DNA of 6,385 nt from Planctomycetaceae bacterium (GTDB lineage Bacteria; Planctomycetota; Planctomycetia; Pirellulales; Pirellulaceae), in NCBI GenBank assembly GCA_007129635.1, contig SKVE01000161.1, positions 1 through 6,385 on the forward strand. The letters are read 5' to 3'. The translations under genes and the position numbers were made by a program. Under the pieces are notes generated by a model. That model made no database searches. It had not been told where the DNA came from and saw only the letters and a program-made list of their open reading frames with translations. Shown here piece after piece: positions 1 through 6,150 of this stretch. Position 1 is the first letter of the stretch; every line of letters begins with the position of its first letter.

Positions 1-2
1 AT

Positions 3-596
3 ACTTACGCAACCAAAACCGATTTCCGTATCGCCAACGTGACCGATTCCGCTCAGGTCAAAGAAGTCATCGACCAAGCGGTCCAGCCGTACGGGAAACA
101 ATTGTATGTGCTGGTCAACAACGCGGGGATCACCCGCGACGGCGCCGCCATGCGGATGTCCGACGAGAACTGGGACGCCGTCATCTCGACCAACCTGACC
201 GGCACGCACAATTTCTGCAAATCCAGCATCCGCTATCTGCGAAAAGCCAGCGGAGCCATCGTCAATATCAGCTCGATCAGCGGCCAAGTCGGCAATATCG
301 GGCAAACGAACTACTGTGCCGCCAAAGGCGGGGTGATCGCCTATACCAAGGCGTTGGCCATCGAGTATCCGGGCCTGCGATGCACGGCGATTTGTCCCGG
401 TTTCATCAACACGGACATGACGTCCCGATTACCGTCGGACGTTTGGAAGTACGCGACCGCGAAGACCAAATTGAAGCGGGCTGGCGAGGCCTGGGAGATC
501 GCGCAGGCCGTCGTCCGCAGCGCTAGTGCTTACGGAAACACCTACGCGCCGTGTGCCATCGTCACGGTAGCCGGCGGGATGGAACTGGGAGGCTGA
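3..596 (+). CDS. Short-chain dehydrogenase/reductase, FabG-like (5' end outside window)
   Basis: This is the last 197 codons of a classical SDR oxidoreductase, most like 3-oxoacyl-[ACP] reductase, which uses NADPH to reduce a 3-ketoacyl thioester to the 3-hydroxyacyl form in the cytoplasm. The frame is open to the left edge, so the true start and the glycine-rich cofactor loop (about 45-50 residues by FabG length) lie outside. Visible family marks are LVNNAG (NNAG at 117-128), NLTGT, the catalytic Ser in NISSISG (codon 273-275) and YCAAK with catalytic Tyr (312-314) and Lys (324-326). Ser-to-Tyr spacing is 13 residues, as in E. coli FabG. PGFINTDM and a C-terminal GGM also fit. The GTG at 39 is internal, because conserved SDR sequence precedes it. 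It is co-directional with the next gene, 3 nt away. Whether it is the housekeeping FabG or a secondary-metabolism paralogue cannot be told without the upstream genes. Confidence 0.93.
   Translation, partial: TYATKTDFRIANVTDSAQVKEVIDQAVQPYGKQLYVLVNNAGITRDGAAMRMSDENWDAVISTNLTGTHNFCKSSIRYLRKASGAIVNISSISGQVGNIGQTNYCAAKGGVIAYTKALAIEYPGLRCTAICPGFINTDMTSRLPSDVWKYATAKTKLKRAGEAWEIAQAVVRSASAYGNTYAPCAIVTVAGGMELGG
587..592 (+). promoter_or_regulatory. Ribosome binding site for the 600-1217 gene
   Basis: GGGAGG lies inside the last codons of the SDR gene, 7 nt before the ATG at 600. It supports that start and translational coupling of the two genes. Confidence 0.6.
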
Positions 597-599
597 GCT

Positions 600-1217
600 A
601 TGGAGTTGGCCGAGGCGAGACAATCACTGGTCCGGGATTTTGTGCTGGTTGCCAACCAGTCGAATGTCCCGCCGCTGAGCGACTATTTTGCCGAATACGT
701 CAAGCCGGGCGGCGAGGTGGAGGCGGACGATTTTCGTCTGGTGCCGCTGACGCCGCCCTGCCTGCGGTTCCTGATGACCACATCGGATTGTCTGACCGAT
801 TGCATGTTCGAATTGCAGTCGCGATACCAACAGTTCATCCCCAGTGATTGGGGAGGGCACATGGAGAAGGGTTGGCGCGATCTGGCCGTCATCGGATTCA
901 ATATCGAACAGGGTCCGGTGCTGGAGATCGAAGAGATCCAACCGACCACGGGCTATCCTGAGTGGGCTGAGCCGAAGTGGGGCGCGCTGGATTGGCCCCA
1001 ACTGTTGATCCGAGCGGTGATCGAGTTCGCCCGAACGTGCGGTGCTCGGGAAGTCCGCATGATCCCGGCCAGCCGTTACCCGCTGGGGCGCGACCAGCAG
1101 GATTCCGAAACGCTGCTAGCAGAACGAAAGCAGCGTTATGACGACAGCGCTCGAGCGCTGGGCTTTGATTACGACCCACAACGCGATCAGTTCACGCGGA
1201 TGTTGGGCGGCGATTGA
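600..1217 (+). CDS. Hypothetical protein, 205 aa, second gene of the SDR operon
   Basis: I do not recognise this family with confidence. The ATG at 600 is 3 nt after the SDR stop and has a GGGAGG site 7 nt upstream, so the two genes are probably co-translated. The protein is soluble, with no signal peptide or membrane segment. The N-terminal third is acidic and includes a proline-rich LVPLTPPC stretch; the middle has a hydrophobic strand (AVIGFNIEQGPVLEIEEI). The C-terminal half reads WPQLLIRAVIEFARTCGAREVRMIPASRYP, then a charged linker and RYDDSARALGFDYD. That layout, a helix followed by a strand and then a Tyr-containing helix ending in GF, recalls the end of a GNAT acetyltransferase domain. 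The acetyl-CoA loop (R/Q-x-x-G-x-G/A) is not evident, so this is only a fold hint. Linkage to a ketoacyl reductase makes a role in acyl metabolism possible. The last 26 bp overlap the convergent nuclease gene. Confidence 0.8.
   Translation: MELAEARQSLVRDFVLVANQSNVPPLSDYFAEYVKPGGEVEADDFRLVPLTPPCLRFLMTTSDCLTDCMFELQSRYQQFIPSDWGGHMEKGWRDLAVIGFNIEQGPVLEIEEIQPTTGYPEWAEPKWGALDWPQLLIRAVIEFARTCGAREVRMIPASRYPLGRDQQDSETLLAERKQRYDDSARALGFDYDPQRDQFTRMLGGD
1145..1160. repeat. Perfect 16-bp palindrome near the convergent gene ends
   Basis: CAGCGCTCGAGCGCTG is self-complementary over 16 bp and can fold as a 6-bp GC-rich stem with a TCGA loop. It is inside the 3' end of the 600-1217 gene and 31 nt beyond the stop of the minus-strand nuclease gene, so it could form a 3' hairpin on that transcript. 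No T-tract follows on either strand, so a classical intrinsic terminator is not supported. Confidence 0.5.
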
Positions 1218-3987
1218 TTTGCGGCCGGTCGAACACGCTGTCCTGGCAGATCGGTGCGAAATCCTCGGCGAAATCGGGGGGCGGATCGGTAGGAGGCCAG
1301 AACTGTTGTTGACGGACCGCCCGCACCACGGACCGTGCCACCTCGTCCGCCTTTTGCAGGTCCTGCGGCGTCCACGGAGCGAAAGAAACGTCGATGCTGC
1401 TCAGATCCCTGGGCAACAGCAGATAGCCCAACCGTACCGGCTGGGGCAGTCCCAAGCTGGCGACCAAGTGCCGGTAAAGAGGCAACTGCAGGTCGACCCA
1501 TTGCCCGGATTTTCGATGCACGGCGTCCGGTGTTTTCGCCAAATCCGAGGTCTTGTAGTCCAGGACGGCGACTTCCCCCGTATCGCGATGCACGTCGATG
1601 CGGTCGATCCGGCCGCGCAGCAGCATCGGCAGGTCGTCGACGAGGAATTGAACGCCCACCCGGTCGCGAGTGGGGACCTCGATGTGCCGGATGCGCCATC
1701 CCTGTTGGGCCCAACTCGCTTGGAATTCGGCGAACGTCTGCAGCCGCTGGCGTAGCTGTTCCACCTGGACACCCACCGCCGCCATCGGCCGCTGGCCGAA
1801 CAACTCGGCCACCCGCTGGTCGAGCCGTTCTTCCAGCAATTGCCGGATCTGGTCGGGATCGGTCGCGTCGCGGAGCGGGTCGTTCCCGAATCGATACATC
1901 ACGTCGTGCATCAGGTTTCCAAACGCCGCACCGTCCAGTTCTTCCGCCCGATCATCCACCGGTCGCAACCCCAACACATGTCGCAGGTAGAAGCGATAGG
2001 GACACGCCAGATAATCGCGAAAGGCCGTCACCCGCATTGAGTTGATCGGTTGGTCCAGGGGAACCGGTTGCGGGACAGGGAAATTCGGGTTCTGCTGCCC
2101 TGCTGTCAACACGCCGGCCAGCGGCGGCAACTCGTGGACCGGGGTCGGCGGCGCGAAGAATCTCAACGCGCGTTCCGCCAGCATTTGCGGATCGGTGGCG
2201 AACAGCAGGCGACTGGGAATCATCGGATCCCCGTCCAAATTACGTCTCGTCACAATCGCTTGCAGATGCTGACGTGTCGCCATCAGGACGCTCAGCGCGT
2301 AAGCATCCCGCGCGTATCGCCGCTGATTATCCTGTAAGCCCAAGCGGCTGCGCAGTGCGTCCGGCAAAAAAAGATCCGCGTTGACCGACGAAGGCACCAG
2401 GCCCTCGTTCAGTCCACAGACGATCAACGCCGGTGCATCATCCAGCGCCAGCTCGAGCCAACCGGCCAGATGGACAGCGCCCGCGTCGGTGGGCACCGGT
2501 AGGCAGTCGGATTGCAATTGATCCAGCACCAGTTGCAGCATATCGGCGGCCGGCAGCGATGGCATCAGCCGCTGGGGAATCAGCTCGATCTGCTCGTCCA
2601 GCACTTCCTGCAATCGACGCAAAACATGGAGGACCATCCGTTGCGATGCGTCCTGTTGATTCCAGTCCCGACCACCGTAGACCGCCGTGACCACCGATCG
2701 CAATGGATCCGCCCACTGGATCATTGGACGGATCGATGAATCAAACTCGTGCAGGCAGAGTTGGATTTTCGAGTAGGCGTCGGCCACCGATTGCCCGTAG
2801 GTATCGCGGGCCCAGGCGGTTCCCCATCGATCAGGAAGATGTCGACGGTAATATTCGTCCAGATCATCCAGCCAGGTGGGCGCGACACCCTGCTGTTGCA
2901 GGTACTGGTCGATATCCGTATGCCGCACCAACGCTGCGAAATCCGTGTAGCCGCCCGATCGCAGAAAAGCCAGCACCGCAGCGATCAGACGGTACGGCGC
3001 GGTCCGGGACAGCGGTACTCCCCCGGCATATCGTGACCGGATGCCGCATCGCTGCAACTGACGTTGGATCAGCGGTGCCGCGGTTTCATCGGCCAGTCCG
3101 ATGGTGATCTCGTCGGCCCGATAACGGCCCTCGAAGTCAGCCAGGCACCGGGCCACACGATCGGCTTGCTCCGTTGGTCCCTCGACCACATGAACCGGAT
3201 GATCCTGCAGATCGATCGTCACCGATTGCCAGGCAGACGGAATCAGGCACCCATGACGGTCGAAACGGTCATGCCAGGACTCGGGAGCGAACACCAGGGC
3301 GGTGACCCGGTCGGCCACCTGATCCAGCATCTTTCGCAGCAGCACCGTCAGGTCGGCGGCACCGACCAGGATCAGATCACAATCGGTGTGGCATTCCCGT
3401 TGCTCGATCGCGACCTGACGTGCCATCTGCACGTCCCATAACTCCAGGTGGTCCAGCTTCCGCAGGTAGGCCTGTTGCAAGTCGTGCAATACCGACCAGC
3501 GCGACCTTTCAGGAAAGCCTTCCATCTGCTGGCCTCGTTTCGCCACCTGCGCAAAATCCAGCCCATCGGCCCCCAATTCCTGATACAGACGCCAAAGCAA
3601 ACGTCCATATTCCAGCCATCGCAGATCGTCGCCATCGGCTGGCGGAACCAGGATGCTTTGTAGTTTGTCGCGATCGCAGTCACGCAAGACGCGTGCCCAG
3701 GCCAGTTGCTGGATCAGATCCGTCGCGAAAGGGCGCTGCGGCAGATACAGTCGCTCGGGAACTCGACCCACCGTCTCGATCTGCGGTGGGGCGAGCCGCA
3801 TCGAGCGTCGCTGGCTGAACTGGACCAGCAGCTCCAGTAGCCGTCGACCCGCTTGAGCGCCCGGCACCACGACCAATACCTGGGACAGATCCAAAGCGGC
3901 GCCCAAGTGGTAGCGAACCGCTAGATAATCTGCAGCCAGCGGCAGGCTCGCATGGTCCAGTCCCAGGAACTTTCGTTCGATCGACAT
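1192..3987 (-). CDS. AddB/RecB-like PD-(D/E)XK nuclease, inactivated-helicase type
   Basis: A 931-aa protein of the AddB-like family, which processes double-strand DNA ends for recombination. The N-terminal part (about 1-120) has the AddB-like VLVVVPGAQAGRRLLELL segment, but no Walker A GxxGxGKT, so ATP-driven helicase activity is unlikely. A helicase-like core contains GLNEG (525-529) and GDPMIPSRLL (586-595), both typical of AddB/RecC-type proteins. The C-terminal nuclease domain has YLACPYRFYL (Cys662), GNLMH (His694), GRIDRID (Asp795), LDYKTS (Asp810, Lys812) and QLPLY (Gln834, Tyr838), a complete RecB-family active site. Only one cysteine (914) follows the domain, so the four-Cys iron-sulfur cluster of Bacillus AddB appears to be missing. 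The ATG at 3985-3987 is the first possible start after an in-frame stop at 4012-4014; no Shine-Dalgarno site is visible. No AddA-like helicase partner is adjacent in the window. Confidence 0.88.
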   Translation of the reverse strand: MSIERKFLGLDHASLPLAADYLAVRYHLGAALDLSQVLVVVPGAQAGRRLLELLVQFSQRRSMRLAPPQIETVGRVPERLYLPQRPFATDLIQQLAWARVLRDCDRDKLQSILVPPADGDDLRWLEYGRLLWRLYQELGADGLDFAQVAKRGQQMEGFPERSRWSVLHDLQQAYLRKLDHLELWDVQMARQVAIEQRECHTDCDLILVGAADLTVLLRKMLDQVADRVTALVFAPESWHDRFDRHGCLIPSAWQSVTIDLQDHPVHVVEGPTEQADRVARCLADFEGRYRADEITIGLADETAAPLIQRQLQRCGIRSRYAGGVPLSRTAPYRLIAAVLAFLRSGGYTDFAALVRHTDIDQYLQQQGVAPTWLDDLDEYYRRHLPDRWGTAWARDTYGQSVADAYSKIQLCLHEFDSSIRPMIQWADPLRSVVTAVYGGRDWNQQDASQRMVLHVLRRLQEVLDEQIELIPQRLMPSLPAADMLQLVLDQLQSDCLPVPTDAGAVHLAGWLELALDDAPALIVCGLNEGLVPSSVNADLFLPDALRSRLGLQDNQRRYARDAYALSVLMATRQHLQAIVTRRNLDGDPMIPSRLLFATDPQMLAERALRFFAPPTPVHELPPLAGVLTAGQQNPNFPVPQPVPLDQPINSMRVTAFRDYLACPYRFYLRHVLGLRPVDDRAEELDGAAFGNLMHDVMYRFGNDPLRDATDPDQIRQLLEERLDQRVAELFGQRPMAAVGVQVEQLRQRLQTFAEFQASWAQQGWRIRHIEVPTRDRVGVQFLVDDLPMLLRGRIDRIDVHRDTGEVAVLDYKTSDLAKTPDAVHRKSGQWVDLQLPLYRHLVASLGLPQPVRLGYLLLPRDLSSIDVSFAPWTPQDLQKADEVARSVVRAVRQQQFWPPTDPPPDFAEDFAPICQDSVFDRPQINRRPTSA

Positions 3988-4033
3988 ATCGGTCTGTTCG
4001 TTGAAGAACTTTCAAGGTCTTTGCAAAACGGCA

Positions 4034-4046
4034 CGCTTCGAAAGCG
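4034..4046. repeat. Short inverted repeat in the divergent intergenic region
   Basis: CGCTT-CGA-AAGCG, flanked by GCAC (4031-4034) and GTGC (4050-4053), makes an imperfect dyad over 4031-4053. It lies in the 5' region of the nuclease transcript (minus strand) and upstream of the csrA promoter. Its role is unknown and it is short enough to be accidental. Confidence 0.25.
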
Positions 4047-4066
4047 ACAGTGCTCACCAAATATTC

Positions 4067-4087
4067 TTTGTATCTTGCTGGTACAAA
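4067..4087. promoter_or_regulatory. Operator-like dyad between the nuclease gene and csrA
   Basis: TTTGTATC and GGTACAAA form 8-bp half sites with one mismatch around a 5-bp centre (TTGCT). The centre is about 73 bp upstream of the start point predicted from the sigma-54 promoter, in the general range of sigma-54 activator sites. It could equally be an operator for the divergent nuclease gene. The activator is unknown. Confidence 0.35.
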
Positions 4088-4123
4088 TCGAGTTACAGCG
4101 ATTTTTCGAAAGTCGTCAGGGTT

Positions 4124-4139
4124 TGGCACGGATCGTGCA
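4124..4139 (+). promoter_or_regulatory. Sigma-54 (-24/-12) promoter of csrA
   Basis: TGGCACG-GATC-GTGCA matches the established sigma-54 consensus TGGCACG-N4-TTGCW at all but one specified base (G for the first T of the -12 element). The invariant GG (4125-4126) and GC (4137-4138) are exactly 12 bp apart, as required. It points at csrA, and the predicted start is near 4150, giving a leader of about 70 nt. Such promoters need an AAA+ enhancer-binding activator, so csrA transcription would be conditional. Confidence 0.72.
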
Positions 4140-4188
4140 TCTAGCCAGGATCGTTGGCCGGCAGGCCTAAGTTCAATCGAATGCTACC

Positions 4189-4215
4189 TGAGGAAACTCA
4201 CCCGGTTTCAAGGAG
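4189..4215 (+). promoter_or_regulatory. csrA leader: GGA hairpin plus Shine-Dalgarno, likely CsrA autoregulatory site
   Basis: TGAG-GAAA-CTCA (4189-4200) folds as a small GNRA-capped hairpin with a GGA (4192-4194) at its top. AAGGAG (4210-4215), 7 nt before the ATG, is a good Shine-Dalgarno sequence and contains a second GGA (4212-4214). The two GGAs are 20 nt apart, close to the spacing at which a CsrA dimer bridges two sites. CsrA family members are known to block their own translation this way. The regulatory role here is inferred; the ribosome binding site is clear. Confidence 0.5.
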
Positions 4216-4222
4216 TCTTGTC

Positions 4223-4597
4223 ATGTTGGTACTCACACGGAAGCTTCAGGAAAAGATCCACATCGGCGATCAGGTTACTATCACGATCGTACGGATTCAA
4301 GGGAACATGGTCCGTGTGGGGATCGAGGCCCCCAAGACCGTGCGAGTTATCCGAGGGGAGATCGCAGCGACTGAGAAGCCGGATGCGGAGTCCGTCGGGA
4401 CCCAGCGCGAGCCAGCGGCCGATTCCGTGCCTCTGGTGCCTGACGAAGGCTGGGTCGGTGGCGGCGATTCGGCGACGGACGTCGCGGAGGGCACCGATCA
4501 GCACCGCCCGACCCGCGGTTTGGTCGGGCGAGTGCGATTGCCCAACGGCAAGTCAAAACGCAAGCGGGCCGAGGTGGCTTCGCTGAACGCGATCTGA
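4223..4597 (+). CDS. csrA: Carbon storage regulator CsrA with long C-terminal tail
   Basis: A 124-aa protein whose first ~47 residues are a canonical CsrA/RsmA RNA-binding domain: MLVLTRK, IGDQVTITI, GNMVRVGIEAPKTVRVIRGEI. Leu4 and Arg44, the main GGA-binding residues of E. coli CsrA, are present, as is the APK turn. CsrA is a homodimer that binds GGA-containing mRNA leaders and controls translation or stability, classically of carbon-storage, motility and biofilm genes. The remaining ~77 residues are unusual against the ~60-75 aa of most family members: an acidic, Gly/Ala/Pro-rich, probably disordered stretch followed by a basic patch (KSKRKR, residues ~110-115) and SLNAI. The ATG at 4223 is chosen because it begins the conserved MLVLTR and has AAGGAG 7 nt upstream. 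A sigma-54 promoter lies ~85 bp upstream. It converges with the baeRF gene, leaving 20 bp and no visible terminator. No fliW neighbour is seen. Confidence 0.96.
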   Translation: MLVLTRKLQEKIHIGDQVTITIVRIQGNMVRVGIEAPKTVRVIRGEIAATEKPDAESVGTQREPAADSVPLVPDEGWVGGGDSATDVAEGTDQHRPTRGLVGRVRLPNGKSKRKRAEVASLNAI

Positions 4598-4617
4598 CGT
4601 CCGAGTTTGCGGGCCGT

Positions 4618-5772
4618 TCAGTATCGCAAGACGGCGCAGATCGGCGGCGAGGGGCATTTATCGGTCTCCACCGAATACACGGTGCCGCGGTTCAGCAAAG
4701 TCTGCACCGCCGCCAGATCCAACAGGTCGTCGTCGGTACCCTTCGGGGCGAATCCATTGAGCCGCACTTGGCTGGTCTGAGCATCGAACCAGCCCCAACG
4801 ATGAGCACCTCGCTCGACAAACAGGGTCTCGATCTGCCCCTGACTGGCAGCCGGAACGATCCGATGCAGATCATCCACGGTCTTCCCCGTCCCTGCCAAT
4901 TGCTGGTACTTCGCCGCCGCATCCGCCAAGTGCGCATCGTTCCAAGCCGCGACAATGGGCCAGGCGCGCCCGTGCAGATCCTGTTCGCTCGCATGATCCG
5001 GGTTGCCCGGCAGTTCTTCCCGAGCGATGTGCGGATAGCTGCTCGCATCGCGGAAGATCGGCAACAGGTACTGCACCGCGGCCAGGATCATGGGCGTCTG
5101 CTTGTTTCGCAGCACCGGATGCAAGGCGGCGTCGATCAAGCGGAAGTACTTTGCCAGGTCCTCTTTCGCGATCTCCCCTTCGTCCCCTTGTCCGTGAAAC
5201 ACCACGCCCTGCTTGCCATGATCTTTGCCTCGTTGGCCGGCGTGCGACTGAGGACTACGAGAGATCTGGTCGTAGTTCAATGATCTTTGCATGTTCTCGG
5301 GCAATCCCGGAACGATGATCTCGCGGCATCCGGCATGATCGCCTTCGAACAAACGCACGTGATTCTGACTGAGCGCCAGCACATAAAACCGTGCGGCGGA
5401 ATTCAACAAGGGCAGCAGCGGTTTGACTTGAAACCGCTGGTTCACCACGACCGCTTCGTCCAAAGGCAACGGGACTCGAAAACGATCGAAGACGCCATCC
5501 GCCACAAACAAAGCCAGCCCTTGACTGCGTTTTTCCCAAAAACTCGGCTCGCCGGGCAGATCGCGAACCGGCTGCAGGATCTTCCGAACCTCGGGACTCC
5601 GCATCCCCCGTTCAAGCAGCTCGCGTTCGGCCGTGGCGGTCAAGTTCTTTAGCCGCAACGCATCCTGCTGGCCGTCGCGACCCGCCGCATGAGTCGGCAT
5701 GAACATGCTGATGCACGTTCCATGATCGCTGCTGGTCAACCGCCTGAGTTCGCTGGCGCCAAAGGTATCCAT
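4618..5772 (-). CDS. baeRF-family protein (bacterial archaeo-eukaryotic release factor 1-like)
   Basis: A complete 384-aa protein resembling the bacterial eRF1-like (baeRF) families, most like family 3. The order fits: an N-terminal region with CISMFMPTHAAGRDGQQDALRLKNL; then RFYVLALSQNHVRLFEG (about 128-144), the opening strands of the eRF1 domain-2 fold; a His/Gly/Gln-rich loop ending in FHGQG (192-196); EDLAKYFRLIDAAL; an L7Ae-like domain-3 segment (MILAAVQYLLPIF); and the C-terminal DDLLDLAAVQTLLNRGTVYSV (348-368) finishing in AVLRY. HGQG may stand where eRF1 has GGQ, which would fit peptidyl-tRNA hydrolysis in ribosome rescue, but function in this family is a prediction from comparative genomics and not proven. 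The ATG at 5770-5772 is preceded by GAAAGGGGTG at a suitable distance. It is monocistronic in this window and convergent with csrA. Protein is cytosolic; no membrane segments. Confidence 0.85.
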   Translation of the reverse strand: MDTFGASELRRLTSSDHGTCISMFMPTHAAGRDGQQDALRLKNLTATAERELLERGMRSPEVRKILQPVRDLPGEPSFWEKRSQGLALFVADGVFDRFRVPLPLDEAVVVNQRFQVKPLLPLLNSAARFYVLALSQNHVRLFEGDHAGCREIIVPGLPENMQRSLNYDQISRSPQSHAGQRGKDHGKQGVVFHGQGDEGEIAKEDLAKYFRLIDAALHPVLRNKQTPMILAAVQYLLPIFRDASSYPHIAREELPGNPDHASEQDLHGRAWPIVAAWNDAHLADAAAKYQQLAGTGKTVDDLHRIVPAASQGQIETLFVERGAHRWGWFDAQTSQVRLNGFAPKGTDDDLLDLAAVQTLLNRGTVYSVETDKCPSPPICAVLRY

Positions 5773-5778
5773 GGTTCA

Positions 5779-5785
5779 CCCCTTT
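5779..5785 (-). promoter_or_regulatory. Ribosome binding site of the baeRF gene
   Basis: Read on the minus strand, AAAGGGG ends 6 nt before the ATG at 5772 and is close to the AAGGAGG consensus. It supports that start. Confidence 0.5.
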
Positions 5786-5793
5786 CGCTAAAG

Positions 5794-5810
5794 CGTGAAG
5801 AAACGTGAAG
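5794..5810. repeat. Tandem CGTGAAG repeats in the baeRF leader
   Basis: CGTGAAG occurs at 5794-5800 and again at 5804-5810, a 10-bp period (one helical turn), just upstream of the baeRF start. It may be a regulator site on one DNA face or a chance duplication. Confidence 0.3.
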
Positions 5811-6095
5811 GGAGCCTGACGCGCCCCTCACCAGGTAACCAAATTGCCGGGCAAGACATCTGAGAAAGATGGTTTTCGTCGGTCGGAGATGCGATCGCGC
5901 TGAACAAAGCGATCCGTTTCCATCTCTAAAGACAAGATCCTCCACGAAGAACCGACTGTTCATAGACCACCTGACTCACTGCCTGAAACGGTTCGCAGCC
6001 CGGAACACTTATCGCTACCTTCTCAGTTTACCATGGATGGCATCCGGTTTGCAAATCATGGCGGCGTTGGATCCGGCAGCGGCAAGAAACAAAGG
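5811..6095. other. Intergenic region without a convincing gene
   Basis: No recognisable protein or RNA gene is seen. Small dyads are present: TTGCC-G-GGCAA (5844-5854) and GATCGC/GCGATC (5893-5898 with 5909-5914). On the minus strand TTGCAA (6054-6049) and TAAACT (6030-6025) could be weak -35 and -10 boxes with an 18-bp spacer, but each matches only 4 of 6 consensus bases. The baeRF promoter is presumably here; I cannot place it firmly. Confidence 0.4.
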
Positions 6096-6123
6096 CGGCC
6101 GCAACTCACGCGGGTTGCGGCCG
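6084..6123 (-). terminator. Probable Rho-independent terminator reading leftward
   Basis: CGGCCGCAAC (6096-6105) pairs perfectly with GTTGCGGCCG (6114-6123), a 10-bp GC-rich stem with an 8-nt loop. On the minus strand it is followed by CCTTTGTTTCTT, a T-rich tail; the plus strand has none. It would stop transcripts entering from the right, where only the decayed S9-like stretch is seen. Confidence 0.5.
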
Positions 6124-6150
6124 GCACTGGTTCGAGCAATGGGTACGCGT

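Noticed and set aside
39..41. GTG as start of the SDR gene
   Set aside because: In-frame sequence upstream to the window edge is open and reads like SDR sequence (DFRIANVTD), and without it the cofactor-binding half would be missing.
1335..2045. Long plus-strand open frames within the nuclease gene
   Set aside because: They are antisense to a well-supported nuclease gene, are rich in Arg/Pro as expected of GC-rich shadow frames, and show no family motif.
4126..4138. GCAC-GGATC-GTGC hairpin with a loop GGA as a CsrA binding site
   Set aside because: It coincides with the sigma-54 -24/-12 elements, which would lie upstream of the transcript start. It remains possible only if another promoter reads through.
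4154..4222. TTG-initiated N-terminal extension of CsrA
   Set aside because: CsrA proteins start at MLxLTR, the ATG at 4223 has a good Shine-Dalgarno sequence, and the predicted transcription start near 4150 leaves no room for a leader before 4154.
4598..4617. Shared terminator between the convergent csrA and baeRF genes
   Set aside because: The 20-bp gap has no stem followed by a T-tract on either strand.
5893..5914. GATCGC/GCGATC stem as terminator
   Set aside because: The stem is only 6 bp with a 10-nt loop, there is no T-run on either side, and it sits upstream of a gene rather than after one.
5736..5963. 75-aa minus-strand open frame overlapping the start of the baeRF gene
   Set aside because: It overlaps baeRF in another frame, has no recognisable motif, and no ribosome site was identified for it.
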